DNA of 57,484 nucleotides from an uncultured bacterium (GTDB taxonomy: Bacteria > Krumholzibacteriota > Krumholzibacteriia > LZORAL124-64-63). The notes below the pieces were generated by a model that saw only the letters and a program-made list of their open reading frames with translations, made no database searches and was not told the DNA's origin. Every line of letters begins with the position of its first letter. The first letter of the stretch is position 1. This document shows positions 7,072-14,840 of this stretch, piece by piece. The position numbers were made by a program, and so were the translations under genes. Location of the stretch: the NCBI GenBank assembly GCA_937864225.1, contig CALMJK010000012.1:1-57484 (forward strand). The letters run 5' to 3'.

Positions 7072-7353
7072 ATGGGCAAGATCCCTGATATGGTCCCCGT
7101 CAGTGATTTTCGGCAAGACGCTGCAGCCGTTCTTAGGAAATTGCAGTCTGGAACCGGACCGTTGGTCGTCACCCAACGCGGCCGCGCCGTCGCCGTCATG
7201 CAGAGCATTGACGCGTACGAGAAGCAAGAGCGAGAGCGGGAGTTGTTGCGACTCCTTGCGGCAGGAGAGCGCGAGATCGCTGCCGGCGAAGGGCATTCCT
7301 TGGCCGATGTGATGAAGGAGGCCGACGCACTGCTCGGAGAGGACGCTTCGTGA
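7072..7353 (+). CDS. Phd/YefM-family antitoxin (cassette 11)
   Basis: A 93-residue antitoxin. ATG at 7072 after GGAGGTG; the upstream in-frame part is promoter and attC. The N-terminal half is a typical Phd/YefM DNA-binding domain: VPVSDFRQDAAAVLRKLQSGTGPLVVTQRGRAVAVMQSIDAYEK. The acidic, helical C-terminus (GEREIAAGEGHSLADVMKEADALL) is the expected toxin-neutralising tail. It overlaps the toxin start by four bases (GTGA). It probably represses its own promoter through the upstream palindrome. Confidence 0.93.
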   Translation: MGKIPDMVPVSDFRQDAAAVLRKLQSGTGPLVVTQRGRAVAVMQSIDAYEKQERERELLRLLAAGEREIAAGEGHSLADVMKEADALLGEDAS

Positions 7354-7640
7354 AGATCAAGTTCACAACGTCCGCCCGGCGGCAGCTTCTTGAGGGGTTG
7401 GAGTACATCCGGCAGGATAATCCGACGGCAGCACGTCAGTTTCGAAAGAAAGCAGAAACCGCCCTGAGCCGATTGGGTGAGTTTCCGGAGTCAGGTCGAG
7501 CGATCCCCGAGTTCCCGGAACTGCCGCATCGCGAGGTCATCGTTCGGCCGTATCGGTTCTTCTATCGCGTGGTCGGCAAGACGGTGTGGGTTGTGGCCGT
7601 TTGGCACTCAGCTCAGTTGCCGGCTGGTCCGGTGAACTGA
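7350..7640 (+). CDS. RelE/ParE-family toxin (cassette 11)
   Basis: A 96-residue toxin. GTG start overlaps the antitoxin stop. The RelE/ParE fold is clear: KIKFTTSARRQLLEGLEYIRQDNPTAARQF, then IPEFPELPHREVIVRPYRFFYRVVGKTVWVVAVWHS, with the conserved arginine and R-(F/Y)-Y strand. ParE members act on gyrase and RelE members cleave mRNA; sequence alone does not settle which. Toxin-antitoxin cassettes are known to stabilise long integron arrays. Confidence 0.92.
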   Translation: MKIKFTTSARRQLLEGLEYIRQDNPTAARQFRKKAETALSRLGEFPESGRAIPEFPELPHREVIVRPYRFFYRVVGKTVWVVAVWHSAQLPAGPVN

Positions 7641-7645
7641 GGTCC

Positions 7646-7745
7646 GTATAACAAAGCGTTTGAGCAGACGGATCGACCTTGTCACGTCGCTGGCAAGAGC
7701 CAGCGCCGCGCCAAGTCCCCCCGCTGCTCAACGCTGACGTTAGAA
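7646..7745 (+). repeat. attC site 11
   Basis: GTATAAC left, complementary to the TTATAC that opens this cassette, and GTTAGAA (7739-7745) right. Belongs to the attC 2/6 family, with arms TTTGAGCAG and CTGCTCAA. Confidence 0.93.
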
Positions 7746-7752
7746 TGAGCTT

Positions 7753-8181
7753 ATGAAGCATTTGGCGGTAATCGGTCTGATGGTGTTGCTACCGTTTGAT
7801 GCGGTTGCAGAGTGTTCTCGCGCCCCGCTTGAACTGATTTGGGCTGAGAAGTACAGGGACGGGGGGACGATCGCAGTGACAGTCACGGACTCTACCGGCT
7901 GTGTCGCTGGTTTCAGCCAGGATTGGGCAATAGGGTCAGAGACCCTCGGCAGAATCTACTATGGAGCGGTGCCCAAAGGGAATGGAAGGGCTGGGTTGTC
8001 AACCATGGAGGAAGAGCGGGAAATTCTCGATTTGTTGTGTCTGGTTGCGGATGCAAACATGCCTCGGGCTCAGCAGAATGAAATTCTGGACAAGGGCTCC
8101 CTCTGTGAAGACTACGAAACAGGATTCTGCAGATATTGCGGTTGGCTGATGGAGCTTCTGCATAAGGCAGGGCGGCGGTAG
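7753..8181 (+). CDS. Cys-rich exported protein (cassette 12)
   Basis: A 142-residue protein with a signal peptide (KHLAVIGLMVLLPFDAVAEC, cleaved near residue 20). The mature part has seven cysteines, including a C-terminal CEDYETGFCRYCGW cluster, suggesting disulfides in the periplasm. No standard ribosome site: the ATG overlaps the TGA of a three-codon ORF (ATG AGC TTA TGA, from 7745), so translation may be coupled. No family recognised. Confidence 0.65.
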   Translation: MKHLAVIGLMVLLPFDAVAECSRAPLELIWAEKYRDGGTIAVTVTDSTGCVAGFSQDWAIGSETLGRIYYGAVPKGNGRAGLSTMEEEREILDLLCLVADANMPRAQQNEILDKGSLCEDYETGFCRYCGWLMELLHKAGRR

Positions 8182-8185
8182 GCCA

Positions 8186-8283
8186 TTCCAACAATCGCTT
8201 GCAGCAGACGGTCACGTCTGTCACGGCCCGTGCAGGGCGCGGCCCGCGCCAGCTCGTCCCGCAGCTTGCGGCCAGCGTTGGGC
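8186..8283 (+). repeat. attC site 12
   Basis: TTCCAAC left and GTTGGGC (8277-8283) right. Arms CGCTTGCAGCAGACGG and GCAGCTTGCG-type segments pair. The left end is one base from the complement of this cassette's opening bases (TTAGAAT). Confidence 0.85.
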
Positions 8284-8308
8284 GGACAAGGAAGGAGTCG
8301 GTGGAGTC

Positions 8309-10489
8309 ATGATCGCGCTTTTCCTCATTCTCCTGGCAATCGCTGCAGCGTGCTTGGCAGCGCCCTCGGGGTGCAAGCCATCTGTTCGTGGCAGGTGGTC
8401 AGGCGTCCTGGCGTGCAATCACTACAAGGGGCCCAGGGAGTCAGTGAAACGAAGAGAACGCTTAAATGTCCTTGGTCCCGTGAGGGCCGCCATGGGCCCG
8501 TCCATCCTCCGCGTCGCTCTCGCGGTCGCCGCCCAGGCCTGCCTCAACAGCGTTTGCTGGTCTGCGGCTGAGCCCGAACGCATCACCGCCGACACGCCGA
8601 AGATGACTGTCGCCGGCAACACTTTCGTCGCGCCTGCGGGCTGGTCCCTGGTTGTACGCGAATCCGCAACGATCCTTGAGGCTCCCGAGGGCGGATCGTT
8701 CATCGCCCTCGTCGACGTGCCGACGAAGGACGCAGCCACCCCCGACGCCGCGGTGGCCGCCGCCTGGGCCGCGTACAAGCCCGACGCGAAGTGGCCGCTT
8801 AAGGTCACTTCGCCGATCGCAGATCGGGATGGCTGGACGGATCGCAAGTCGTATTCCTATCTGACGTCACCGAACGAGCAGCGCGCCGTTGGAGTCGACA
8901 TACGCAAGGCCAACGACGTGTGGACGGTCGCCATCTACGACATGGCTCTGGCGATCGGCGAGAAGCGTGGGTCCCAGGTGGGACTGATCTACGGCAAACT
9001 TCTGCCGAGGGGACGGAGCCGGGAGTCGTTCGCTAACAAGAAGGCAAACACGCTCGACGACGCGCGGCTCGCAGAGCTCCGTAAGTTTGTCGAGAGGTCG
9101 ATGAAGCTCACCGGCGTGCCGGGCGTCTCGGTCGGCATCTACCAGGACGGTCGCATCGTGCTCGCGGAAGGTTTCGGTGTGCGCGAGCTGGGCAAGCCCG
9201 CGAAGGTCGACGCGGATACCCGATATATGATCGCATCGAACACCAAGGCCCTGACGACGCTGATGCTCGCCAAACTAGTCGATGACAAGAAGCTGACGTG
9301 GGACACGCCAGCAGTGGACGTGCTGCCTACGTTCAAGCTCGGCGACGCCGACGTCACGCGCCAGGTGCTCATAAAGCACCTCATCTGCGCCTGTACCGGC
9401 ATGCCGCGCCAGGATTTCGAGTGGCTGCTCGAATTTAAGGACCTCACGCCCGACAGGGCGATGGGGGTCCTGGGGACGATGCAGCCGACGAGCAAGTTCG
9501 GCGAGTTGTTCCAATACTCGAACCCGATGGCCGCGGCCGCCGGATACATCGGCGGACACGTGACCAACCCGGACCTCGAGCTCGGCGCGGCGTACGATAG
9601 GGCAATGCAGGAACTGGTGTTCGACCCGATCGGCATGAGTGCGACGACCTGCGACTTCGCCAAGGCACAGGAGGGCAATGCCGCGACCGCGCACGCGCCG
9701 GACATCGACGGCAAGCCAGCGCTGGCGGAGGCCCGCACCAACTTGTCGATCGTGCCCGTGCGACCCGCCGGCGGCGCGTGGAGTTCGGTGAACGATATGA
9801 TGAAGTACGTCGTCATGGAGCTGAACGACGGCAAGCTGCCCGACGGCACGCAGTACATCTCGACAGACGCTCTACTCGCGCGGCGCGCGCCGCAGGTCGT
9901 CGTCGGCACCGACATCACCTATGGCATGGGTCTGTTTCTGAGCACGCAGTATGGAACACCCGTCGTCCATCACGGCGGCGACATGATCGGCTTCCACAGC
10001 GACATGATGTGGCTGCCGGAGCATGGCGTTGGCGCGGTGGTCCTCACGAACGGAGATCCCGGGTGGCTCATCCGCTCCGTGTTCCAGCGAAAACTGCTCG
10101 AGGTACTGTTCGATGGCAACGCAGAGGCCGACGGGCAGATCGCGGCCGGCGCGAAATCGTTCTTCGACGAGATGGCCGGAGAGCGGAAGCTCCTGACGGT
10201 GCCGGCCGATCCGACCGAGGTCGCAAAGCTCTCTGCCGGCTACACGAACCGCGCGGTGGGCGACATCGTCGTGAGCAAAGAGGGCGCGGCAACTATCTTT
10301 GACTTGGGCGAGTGGTCGAGCCAGATGGCGTCGCGCGAGAACCCTGATGGGACTATCTCGTTCATCACGATCGTGCCGGGCTTCAACGGCGTGGAGTTCG
10401 TCGTCGGCGACAATACGCTGACGCTACGGGACGCGCAGCATGAGTACGTCTTCACCGCCTCGTCGGCGCCGAGGTCGGGCTCCAGGTGA
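8309..10489 (+). CDS. Serine hydrolase, beta-lactamase (class C/PBP-like) family (cassette 13, first gene)
   Basis: A 726-residue protein. The beta-lactamase/transpeptidase-like domain starts near residue 250. It has the SxxK motif in MIASNTKALT, the YxN motif in LFQYSNPMAAAAGY and the HxG motif in VVHHGGDMIGF. These enzymes are usually periplasmic esterases, D-aminopeptidases or peptidases rather than true beta-lactamases. The ATG at 8309 has a GGTGGAG site and a hydrophobic leader (ALFLILLAIAAACLAAPSGC). A second ATG at 8492, after GAGG, begins another signal-like stretch (SILRVALAVAAQACLNSVCW), so either could be the real start. The last codons overlap a GTG that begins the next frame. Confidence 0.88.
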   Translation: MIALFLILLAIAAACLAAPSGCKPSVRGRWSGVLACNHYKGPRESVKRRERLNVLGPVRAAMGPSILRVALAVAAQACLNSVCWSAAEPERITADTPKMTVAGNTFVAPAGWSLVVRESATILEAPEGGSFIALVDVPTKDAATPDAAVAAAWAAYKPDAKWPLKVTSPIADRDGWTDRKSYSYLTSPNEQRAVGVDIRKANDVWTVAIYDMALAIGEKRGSQVGLIYGKLLPRGRSRESFANKKANTLDDARLAELRKFVERSMKLTGVPGVSVGIYQDGRIVLAEGFGVRELGKPAKVDADTRYMIASNTKALTTLMLAKLVDDKKLTWDTPAVDVLPTFKLGDADVTRQVLIKHLICACTGMPRQDFEWLLEFKDLTPDRAMGVLGTMQPTSKFGELFQYSNPMAAAAGYIGGHVTNPDLELGAAYDRAMQELVFDPIGMSATTCDFAKAQEGNAATAHAPDIDGKPALAEARTNLSIVPVRPAGGAWSSVNDMMKYVVMELNDGKLPDGTQYISTDALLARRAPQVVVGTDITYGMGLFLSTQYGTPVVHHGGDMIGFHSDMMWLPEHGVGAVVLTNGDPGWLIRSVFQRKLLEVLFDGNAEADGQIAAGAKSFFDEMAGERKLLTVPADPTEVAKLSAGYTNRAVGDIVVSKEGAATIFDLGEWSSQMASRENPDGTISFITIVPGFNGVEFVVGDNTLTLRDAQHEYVFTASSAPRSGSR

Positions 10490-10560
10490 CGTCCGACCCG
10501 CTGATGCTGAACGTAAGTCCGTTGCCGAATATATCCACACCGGTAAGGAGATTTTTCACA

Positions 10561-11307
10561 ATGGACATCCCAAGAATATTCAACATCACCGAAAGTGCGC
10601 ACCGCATCCATGACCCGTTCACACCCGAAAAGCTCGCCACTCTCGGCGCGGCGCTGCGTCTGGAATCAGGGACCCGAGTGCTCGACCTTGGCTGCGGTTC
10701 GGGGGAGATGCTATGCACCTGGGCACGTGATCACGGTGTCATCGGCACCGGCATCGATATGAGCCAGTTGTTCACGGAGCAGGCAATAATACGTGCTGAA
10801 GAACTCGGTGTCGCCGATCAAGTCAAATTCATCCATGGCGATGCTGCTGGCTACGTCTCAAAGGTGAAAAGTGATGTAGCAGCCTGTATCGGGGCCACGT
10901 GGATCGGCGGCGGAGTTGCCGGCACTATCGAGCTTCTGGCGCGGAGCCTCCGCGCCGGAGGGATCATCCTCATCGGCGAGCCCTATTGGCGGCAGTTGCC
11001 GCCGACGGAAGATGTTGCCAAGGGCTGTCTTGCCAACTCAATCTCCGACTTTCTCACGCTTCCAGAACTGCTCGCGTCTTTCGGCCACCTTGGCTACGAC
11101 GTCGTGGAAATGGTGTTGGCAGACCAAGACGACTGGGACAGATACGAGGCGGCCAAATGGCTCACCATGCGCCGATGGCTTGAAGCCAACCCCGACGACG
11201 AGCTCGCCAAAGATGTTCGAGCCAAGCTGGCCTCGGAACCTGAGCGCCACGCCGCTTACACACGTGAATACTTGGGCTGGGGGGTGTTCGCGCTGATGGC
11301 GAGGTGA
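10561..11307 (+). CDS. Class I SAM-dependent methyltransferase (cassette 13, second gene)
   Basis: A 248-residue cytoplasmic enzyme. ATG at 10561 with AAGGAG at 10545-10550 is preferred over the GTG at 10486, which overlaps the previous stop. Motif I is TRVLDLGCGSGEMLCTWA near residue 40, followed by GTGIDMS (acidic residue binding the ribose) and IHGDAAGY. The C-terminal half (LAGGIILIGEPYWRQLP-type strand, then helices) fits small-molecule methyltransferases. Substrate unknown. It lies between the serine hydrolase and attC13 with no intact attC between them. Confidence 0.88.
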   Translation: MDIPRIFNITESAHRIHDPFTPEKLATLGAALRLESGTRVLDLGCGSGEMLCTWARDHGVIGTGIDMSQLFTEQAIIRAEELGVADQVKFIHGDAAGYVSKVKSDVAACIGATWIGGGVAGTIELLARSLRAGGIILIGEPYWRQLPPTEDVAKGCLANSISDFLTLPELLASFGHLGYDVVEMVLADQDDWDRYEAAKWLTMRRWLEANPDDELAKDVRAKLASEPERHAAYTREYLGWGVFALMAR

Positions 11308-11353
11308 TGAGGGGATTCCCGGAGGACTCAGAAAGCGGGGAAAATCCCATCAT

Positions 11354-11441
11354 GCCTAACAAGATAATTTTACTCGGACGGCAAGAGGCGGCGCTCGTTC
11401 CTCGCTCTGCTTTTTGTCGCCGGTGATTTGCGGCGTTGGGC
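11354..11441 (+). repeat. attC site 13 (diverged)
   Basis: GCCTAAC left and GTTGGGC (11435-11441) right. Internal pairing is weaker than elsewhere, but the next cassette opens TTGGGC and closes GCCCAAC, which supports this boundary. Confidence 0.75.
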
Positions 11442-11536
11442 CGATCGGCTAGGAGTCTTCCTGACCACCGATCCGCGGCTACCAGCATGCGGTTGTGTTG
11501 TGCGTTGCGTACTCACAGTGAGCGGGAGTCCTCGGC

Positions 11537-13015
11537 ATGAATGGTCTTGTTTTCGTCACTGGCGCCACAGGCTACGTTGGAGGCCGACTCTGGCGCCGGC
11601 TTGAAGCGGACGGCAGGCGTGTGCGCTGTATGGCGCGGCGACGCGCGGGACTCGCGTCGCGGGTCGGATCGGCGACCCAAGTGGTCGAGGGCGACGTCTT
11701 GAAGCCCGAATCGCTCGGTCCGGCGCTCGAGGGGTGCGAGATGGCCTACTACCTCGTCCACTCGATGGGATCGGGTCGCGATTTCGAATCTCACGACCGG
11801 GAGGCGGCGCGGAACTTCGGAGAGGCGGCGCGGCGGGCGGGGGTGCGGCGCATCATCTACCTGGGAGGCTTGGGGCACGGAAAGGACCTGTCGCCGCACC
11901 TGAGGAGCCGGCACGAAGTCGGCGATCTGCTGCGCGAGTCCGGGGTGCCCGTGGTGGAATTCCGGGCTTCCATCGTTCTCGGTTCGGGGAGCCTCTCGTT
12001 CGAAATGATCCGCGCGCTTGTCGAGCGTCTTCCGGTCATGATCACGCCGCGCTGGGTCGAGATCGAGGCGCAGCCGATCGCCGTCGACGACCTACTCGCC
12101 TATCTGGTCGCCGCGCTGGATGTGTCGCTCGAGGAGAGCCGGGTGTTCGAGATCGGCGGCGCCGACCAGGTGTCGTACGGGGATCTCATGCGCGAGTACG
12201 CGCGGCAGCGCGGTCTGCGGCGGGCGATGATCCGCGTACCCTTCCTGACGCCGCGACTCTCGAGTTTGTGGCTTGGGCTCGTGACGCCGCTCTACGCGCG
12301 CGTGGGCCGGAAGCTGATCGAGTCGATCAAGCACCCGACCGTCGTGCGTGACACCTCGGCTTTAGGAGTCTTCTCCGTGCAACCCCGGGGCATGCGTGAG
12401 GCGATCGTGGCAGCCATCCGCAACGAGGAACGCGAGATCGCGGAGAGCCGGTGGTACGACGCCTTCTCGTCCGGGGGCGAGGTTCGCGACTGGGCCGGGG
12501 TGCGATTTCGCAACCGCTTCGTCGATTTGCGCTCGCGGGAGGTCGACGTCGGACCCGCGCAAGCCTTCGCCCCGATCCGCCGCATCGGAGGCGAGACGGG
12601 GTGGTACGCGTACGACTGGCTGTGGCGGCTGCGCGGTTTCCTGGACCTGCTCGTCGGGGGCGTGGGGTTGCGCCGCGGTCGGCCTGCGCCCGAGGACATA
12701 CATGTCGGGGACGCGCTGGATTTCTGGCGAGTCGAGGCCTGCGAACCCGACCGGCTGCTGCGGCTCTCGGCCGAGATGAAGCTGCCGGGGCGCGCTTGGC
12801 TCGAGTTCGAGGTCGAACCGCGCCGAGGCGGCGCCACGATCCGGCAGACAGCGCTGTTCGACCCGGTCGGCCTATTCGGTCTGGGGTACTGGTATTGCTT
12901 GTATCCTCTGCACCAGTTGGTGTTTTCTGGAATGCTCGAGAACATCGCCAGCGCGGCGACCGCCAGCGCGGCCCAACAGCAGCATGCGACGGACGGCGCT
13001 GCGCACCGCCGCTGA
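11537..13015 (+). CDS. NAD(P)-binding SDR oxidoreductase with C-terminal DUF2867 domain (cassette 14)
   Basis: A 492-residue protein. ATG at 11537 follows GCGGGAG. The N-terminus is an NmrA-like/extended SDR Rossmann fold: FVTGATGYVGGRLWRRL near residue 5 is the dinucleotide-binding motif, followed by EGDVLKPESL and YYLVHSMGSG. Residues 325-470 match the DUF2867 domain appended to this SDR subfamily (GGETGWYAYDWLWRLRGFLD, RPAPEDIHVGDALDFWRVE, KLPGRAWLEFEV, FDPVGLFGLGYWYCLYPLHQLVF). Substrate unknown. The last 15 residues (QQQHATDGAAHRR) are encoded by attC14. Confidence 0.9.
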   Translation: MNGLVFVTGATGYVGGRLWRRLEADGRRVRCMARRRAGLASRVGSATQVVEGDVLKPESLGPALEGCEMAYYLVHSMGSGRDFESHDREAARNFGEAARRAGVRRIIYLGGLGHGKDLSPHLRSRHEVGDLLRESGVPVVEFRASIVLGSGSLSFEMIRALVERLPVMITPRWVEIEAQPIAVDDLLAYLVAALDVSLEESRVFEIGGADQVSYGDLMREYARQRGLRRAMIRVPFLTPRLSSLWLGLVTPLYARVGRKLIESIKHPTVVRDTSALGVFSVQPRGMREAIVAAIRNEEREIAESRWYDAFSSGGEVRDWAGVRFRNRFVDLRSREVDVGPAQAFAPIRRIGGETGWYAYDWLWRLRGFLDLLVGGVGLRRGRPAPEDIHVGDALDFWRVEACEPDRLLRLSAEMKLPGRAWLEFEVEPRRGGATIRQTALFDPVGLFGLGYWYCLYPLHQLVFSGMLENIASAATASAAQQQHATDGAAHRR

Positions 13016-13030
13016 TGCTGAGCGTTATGC
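12971..13030 (+). repeat. attC site 14 (short)
   Basis: GCCCAAC left, exactly complementary to the TTGGGC that opens this cassette, and GTTATGC (13024-13030) right. Arms AGCATGCGACGGACGGCG and CGCCGCTGATGCT. Overlaps the end of the SDR gene. Confidence 0.88.
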
Positions 13031-13053
13031 GCAGAGCCGGCGGAGGGGGCCCG

Positions 13054-13569
13054 GTGGAGATTCGTCTGCTCGAGGCGTCTGACCATGAGTGGTCGGATGC
13101 TCTCGTTGCACGACACTTTGGCTCCGCGCGAGTTGTCTCTCGCGGCCGACTTCACGACACATCCGTGCTACCCGGGTTTGTCGCGATGAGCGATGGCGTC
13201 CCGGTCGGGGTGCTGCTGCATCGCGTCGATGCTGATGAGTGCGAACTCGTCGCGCTCGTGGTGGAGCGGCCCCGCGAAGGCATTGCGACTGCTCTAGTGC
13301 GTGCGCTCGTGGAACACCTGCGTTCGACGGGATGCGTTCGTGCCTGGCTGGTCACCACAAACGACAACATTGGGGCACAGTCGTTCTACGAGGCCTTGGG
13401 CTGGACCCTTGCCGCCGTGCATCGCGGGGCAGTCGTCCGCGCCCGCGAACTCAAGCCGGAGATCCCAGCCCTCGGCGAGAACGGCGTAGCGATCGAGGAT
13501 GAGATTGAGTATGAACTCGACGTGTCGCGCATAACCCGCGGCTGGCCCGGGCCCCGGCGTAGCGAGTGA
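13054..13569 (+). CDS. GNAT-family N-acetyltransferase (cassette 15)
   Basis: A 171-residue protein. GTG at 13054 with GGAGGGGG at 13042-13049; upstream ATGs lie at the attC junction. The GNAT core is clear: ECELVALVVERPREGIATALVRALVEHLRSTGC holds the acetyl-CoA loop (RPREGIA), followed by VTTNDNIGAQSFYEALGWT. The acceptor substrate is unknown. The C-terminal residues overlap GCATAAC at 13529-13535, which complements this cassette's opening TTATGC. No matching right half follows, so the attC is broken here. Confidence 0.88.
   Translation: MEIRLLEASDHEWSDALVARHFGSARVVSRGRLHDTSVLPGFVAMSDGVPVGVLLHRVDADECELVALVVERPREGIATALVRALVEHLRSTGCVRAWLVTTNDNIGAQSFYEALGWTLAAVHRGAVVRARELKPEIPALGENGVAIEDEIEYELDVSRITRGWPGPRRSE
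13529..13535 (+). repeat. Orphan attC left box
   Basis: GCATAAC complements TTATGC, the first six bases of the GNAT cassette, so it is a good R'' box. No GTTRRRY partner follows within 150 bases. It probably marks a decayed attC. Confidence 0.4.
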
Positions 13570-13570
13570 G

Positions 13571-14218
13571 TCAGTCGCATCGCGCGCCCAGGGCCTGAGC
13601 GAACAAGATGGTGTCGCTCAAGGTGAGCGAACCGTCATAGAAGAAATCCGAACGGTAATGATAGGCGCCGCTGAAATCCTGGGCGAACAGCACGGTGTCA
13701 GAAAGGTCGACTTGCAGGTCCCCGTTGATGTCGGGACTGTTGAAAATTATGTCGGCATCCCCGCTATAAGTGGCCCACGGATCGGCACGCAGGCCGATCC
13801 TGACGATCACATGCTCGCCGGCCTCGCGGTCGGAATGGCCGCCGGCGCGCAGCGCCCGGCTCCACGTGGTCTGCCCTTCGCTGTCTGTGGGAGAATCGGC
13901 AATGCTGCCGCCCGGGCACAGGACCAGACCGGAAAGCGTCGTCTCGAGCCACAAATCCTCGGCCGGCGCGCCAACGACCGGATCGAAAAAGGAGTCCAGC
14001 AAAGTCAGAGTGATGGTGGCATCCACGCAGGCAACGCCGCCCAGAGCCCTGGCCTGAGTCAAAGGCCAACCTCCTCCATCGGGCAGCGTGTAGACTGAGA
14101 CCTGCTGTGTGGCCGCACTAGTCCACGATGCGGAGTAATAGGAAACCTGCGCCAGTGCGCTGGAAGTCAGAAGAAGCAGAAGCACGAGGAATACCAAGCT
14201 GGCACGCGATGGCAACAT
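13571..14218 (-). CDS. Secreted dockerin-type protein
   Basis: A 215-residue protein. ATG at 14218 is preferred to an in-frame start at 14248 because it gives a clean signal peptide (LVFLVLLLLLTSSALAQ). The middle is beta-rich with no recognised domain. The C-terminus carries two type I dockerin/EF-hand-like calcium repeats: DINGDLQVDLSDTVLFAQDF and FYDGSLTLSDTILFAQALG. It is transcribed against the integron array and lies just beyond the last intact attC. Such single dockerin-domain proteins occur widely outside cellulosomes. Function unknown. Confidence 0.75.
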   Translation of the reverse strand: MLPSRASLVFLVLLLLLTSSALAQVSYYSASWTSAATQQVSVYTLPDGGGWPLTQARALGGVACVDATITLTLLDSFFDPVVGAPAEDLWLETTLSGLVLCPGGSIADSPTDSEGQTTWSRALRAGGHSDREAGEHVIVRIGLRADPWATYSGDADIIFNSPDINGDLQVDLSDTVLFAQDFSGAYHYRSDFFYDGSLTLSDTILFAQALGARCD

Positions 14219-14384
14219 GACCTGCCCACCCCCTGCGCGGCCGGGCATACGGCCCCGGCAAGCAACTCCTTCCCTTTTTCATAGCTCAGGGGACGGACGT
14301 AATGAATGTATAGGTTAGTGGCCGTACGGTCAATCGCTTCGTAGCTGGCGTTGCGTTGCTGACGCCCGATGATCCAGGCATACC

Positions 14385-14460
14385 TGGTGCGCCGCCAGGG
14401 AATCGAACCCCGAATATACTGATTAAGAATCGGTTGCTCTACCAATTGAGCTACTGAAAG
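14385..14460 (-). tRNA. tRNA-Lys(CTT)-like gene with unpaired acceptor stem, probable pseudogene
   Basis: On the minus strand the D arm (GCTC/GAGC with AATTGGTA loop), anticodon arm (loop TTCTTAA, anticodon CTT; one C-A mismatch in the stem), five-base variable loop, T arm (CGGGG TTCGATT CCCTG) and encoded CCA are all present. The 3' acceptor strand GCGGCGC needs GCGCCGC on the 5' side, but the sequence there is CTTTCAG, which cannot pair. The gene therefore looks recombined or truncated at its 5' end, next to a GCATAAC box (14463-14469). Confidence 0.6.
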
Positions 14461-14670
14461 ACGCATAACAAATGTCCTATTACGGACATGAGAATAGAGA
14501 GGTGGCTTTCAAGAAGAAACGCACCAGGGAGGGACGGCCGCGCATCCGGAGCAGGTTCAACTCGTGTCGGGGATTCGGCTGGGCTCGATCGAGTAGCTTC
14601 ACTGGGGCCTAACAACGCGGTCAAGCAGGCGGAGCGGCCTCGTCACGGCCCATGCTGGCGCGTGGCCCAT
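14461..14670 (+). other. Decayed end of the integron array (orphan attC halves)
   Basis: GCATAAC at 14463-14469 touches the tRNA-like 5' end. It is followed by a small hairpin (ATGTCC TATTAC GGACAT). GCCTAAC at 14607-14613 opens an attC-like left half (ACGCGGTCAAGCAGGCGGAG...CGTCACGGCCC) whose right half is missing. I see no convincing gene between 14219 and 14840; bases 14249-14384 hold nothing I recognise. Confidence 0.55.
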
Positions 14671-14684
14671 CCCCCGCCCCCCGA

Positions 14685-14714
14685 TTGACGGCGGACCCGC
14701 CCAGGGCGTAGTTT
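14685..14714 (+). promoter_or_regulatory. Possible promoter of the HMG-CoA synthase operon
   Basis: TTGACG at 14685-14690 and TAGTTT at 14709-14714 are separated by 18 bases, about 130 bases upstream of the start. Weak -10 box; a candidate only. Confidence 0.35.
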
Positions 14715-14840
14715 ACCCGCTGCCGAACGCTGGAATTTCGGGCCGCGATAGTCGCCTTTTGGGCGGGGCTCCCGCATCCCCGTCCACTCACCGGATCACC
14801 GGGTCCGCCCGCCGGGCGGCGCCCCACCGAGGAGAGCAGC

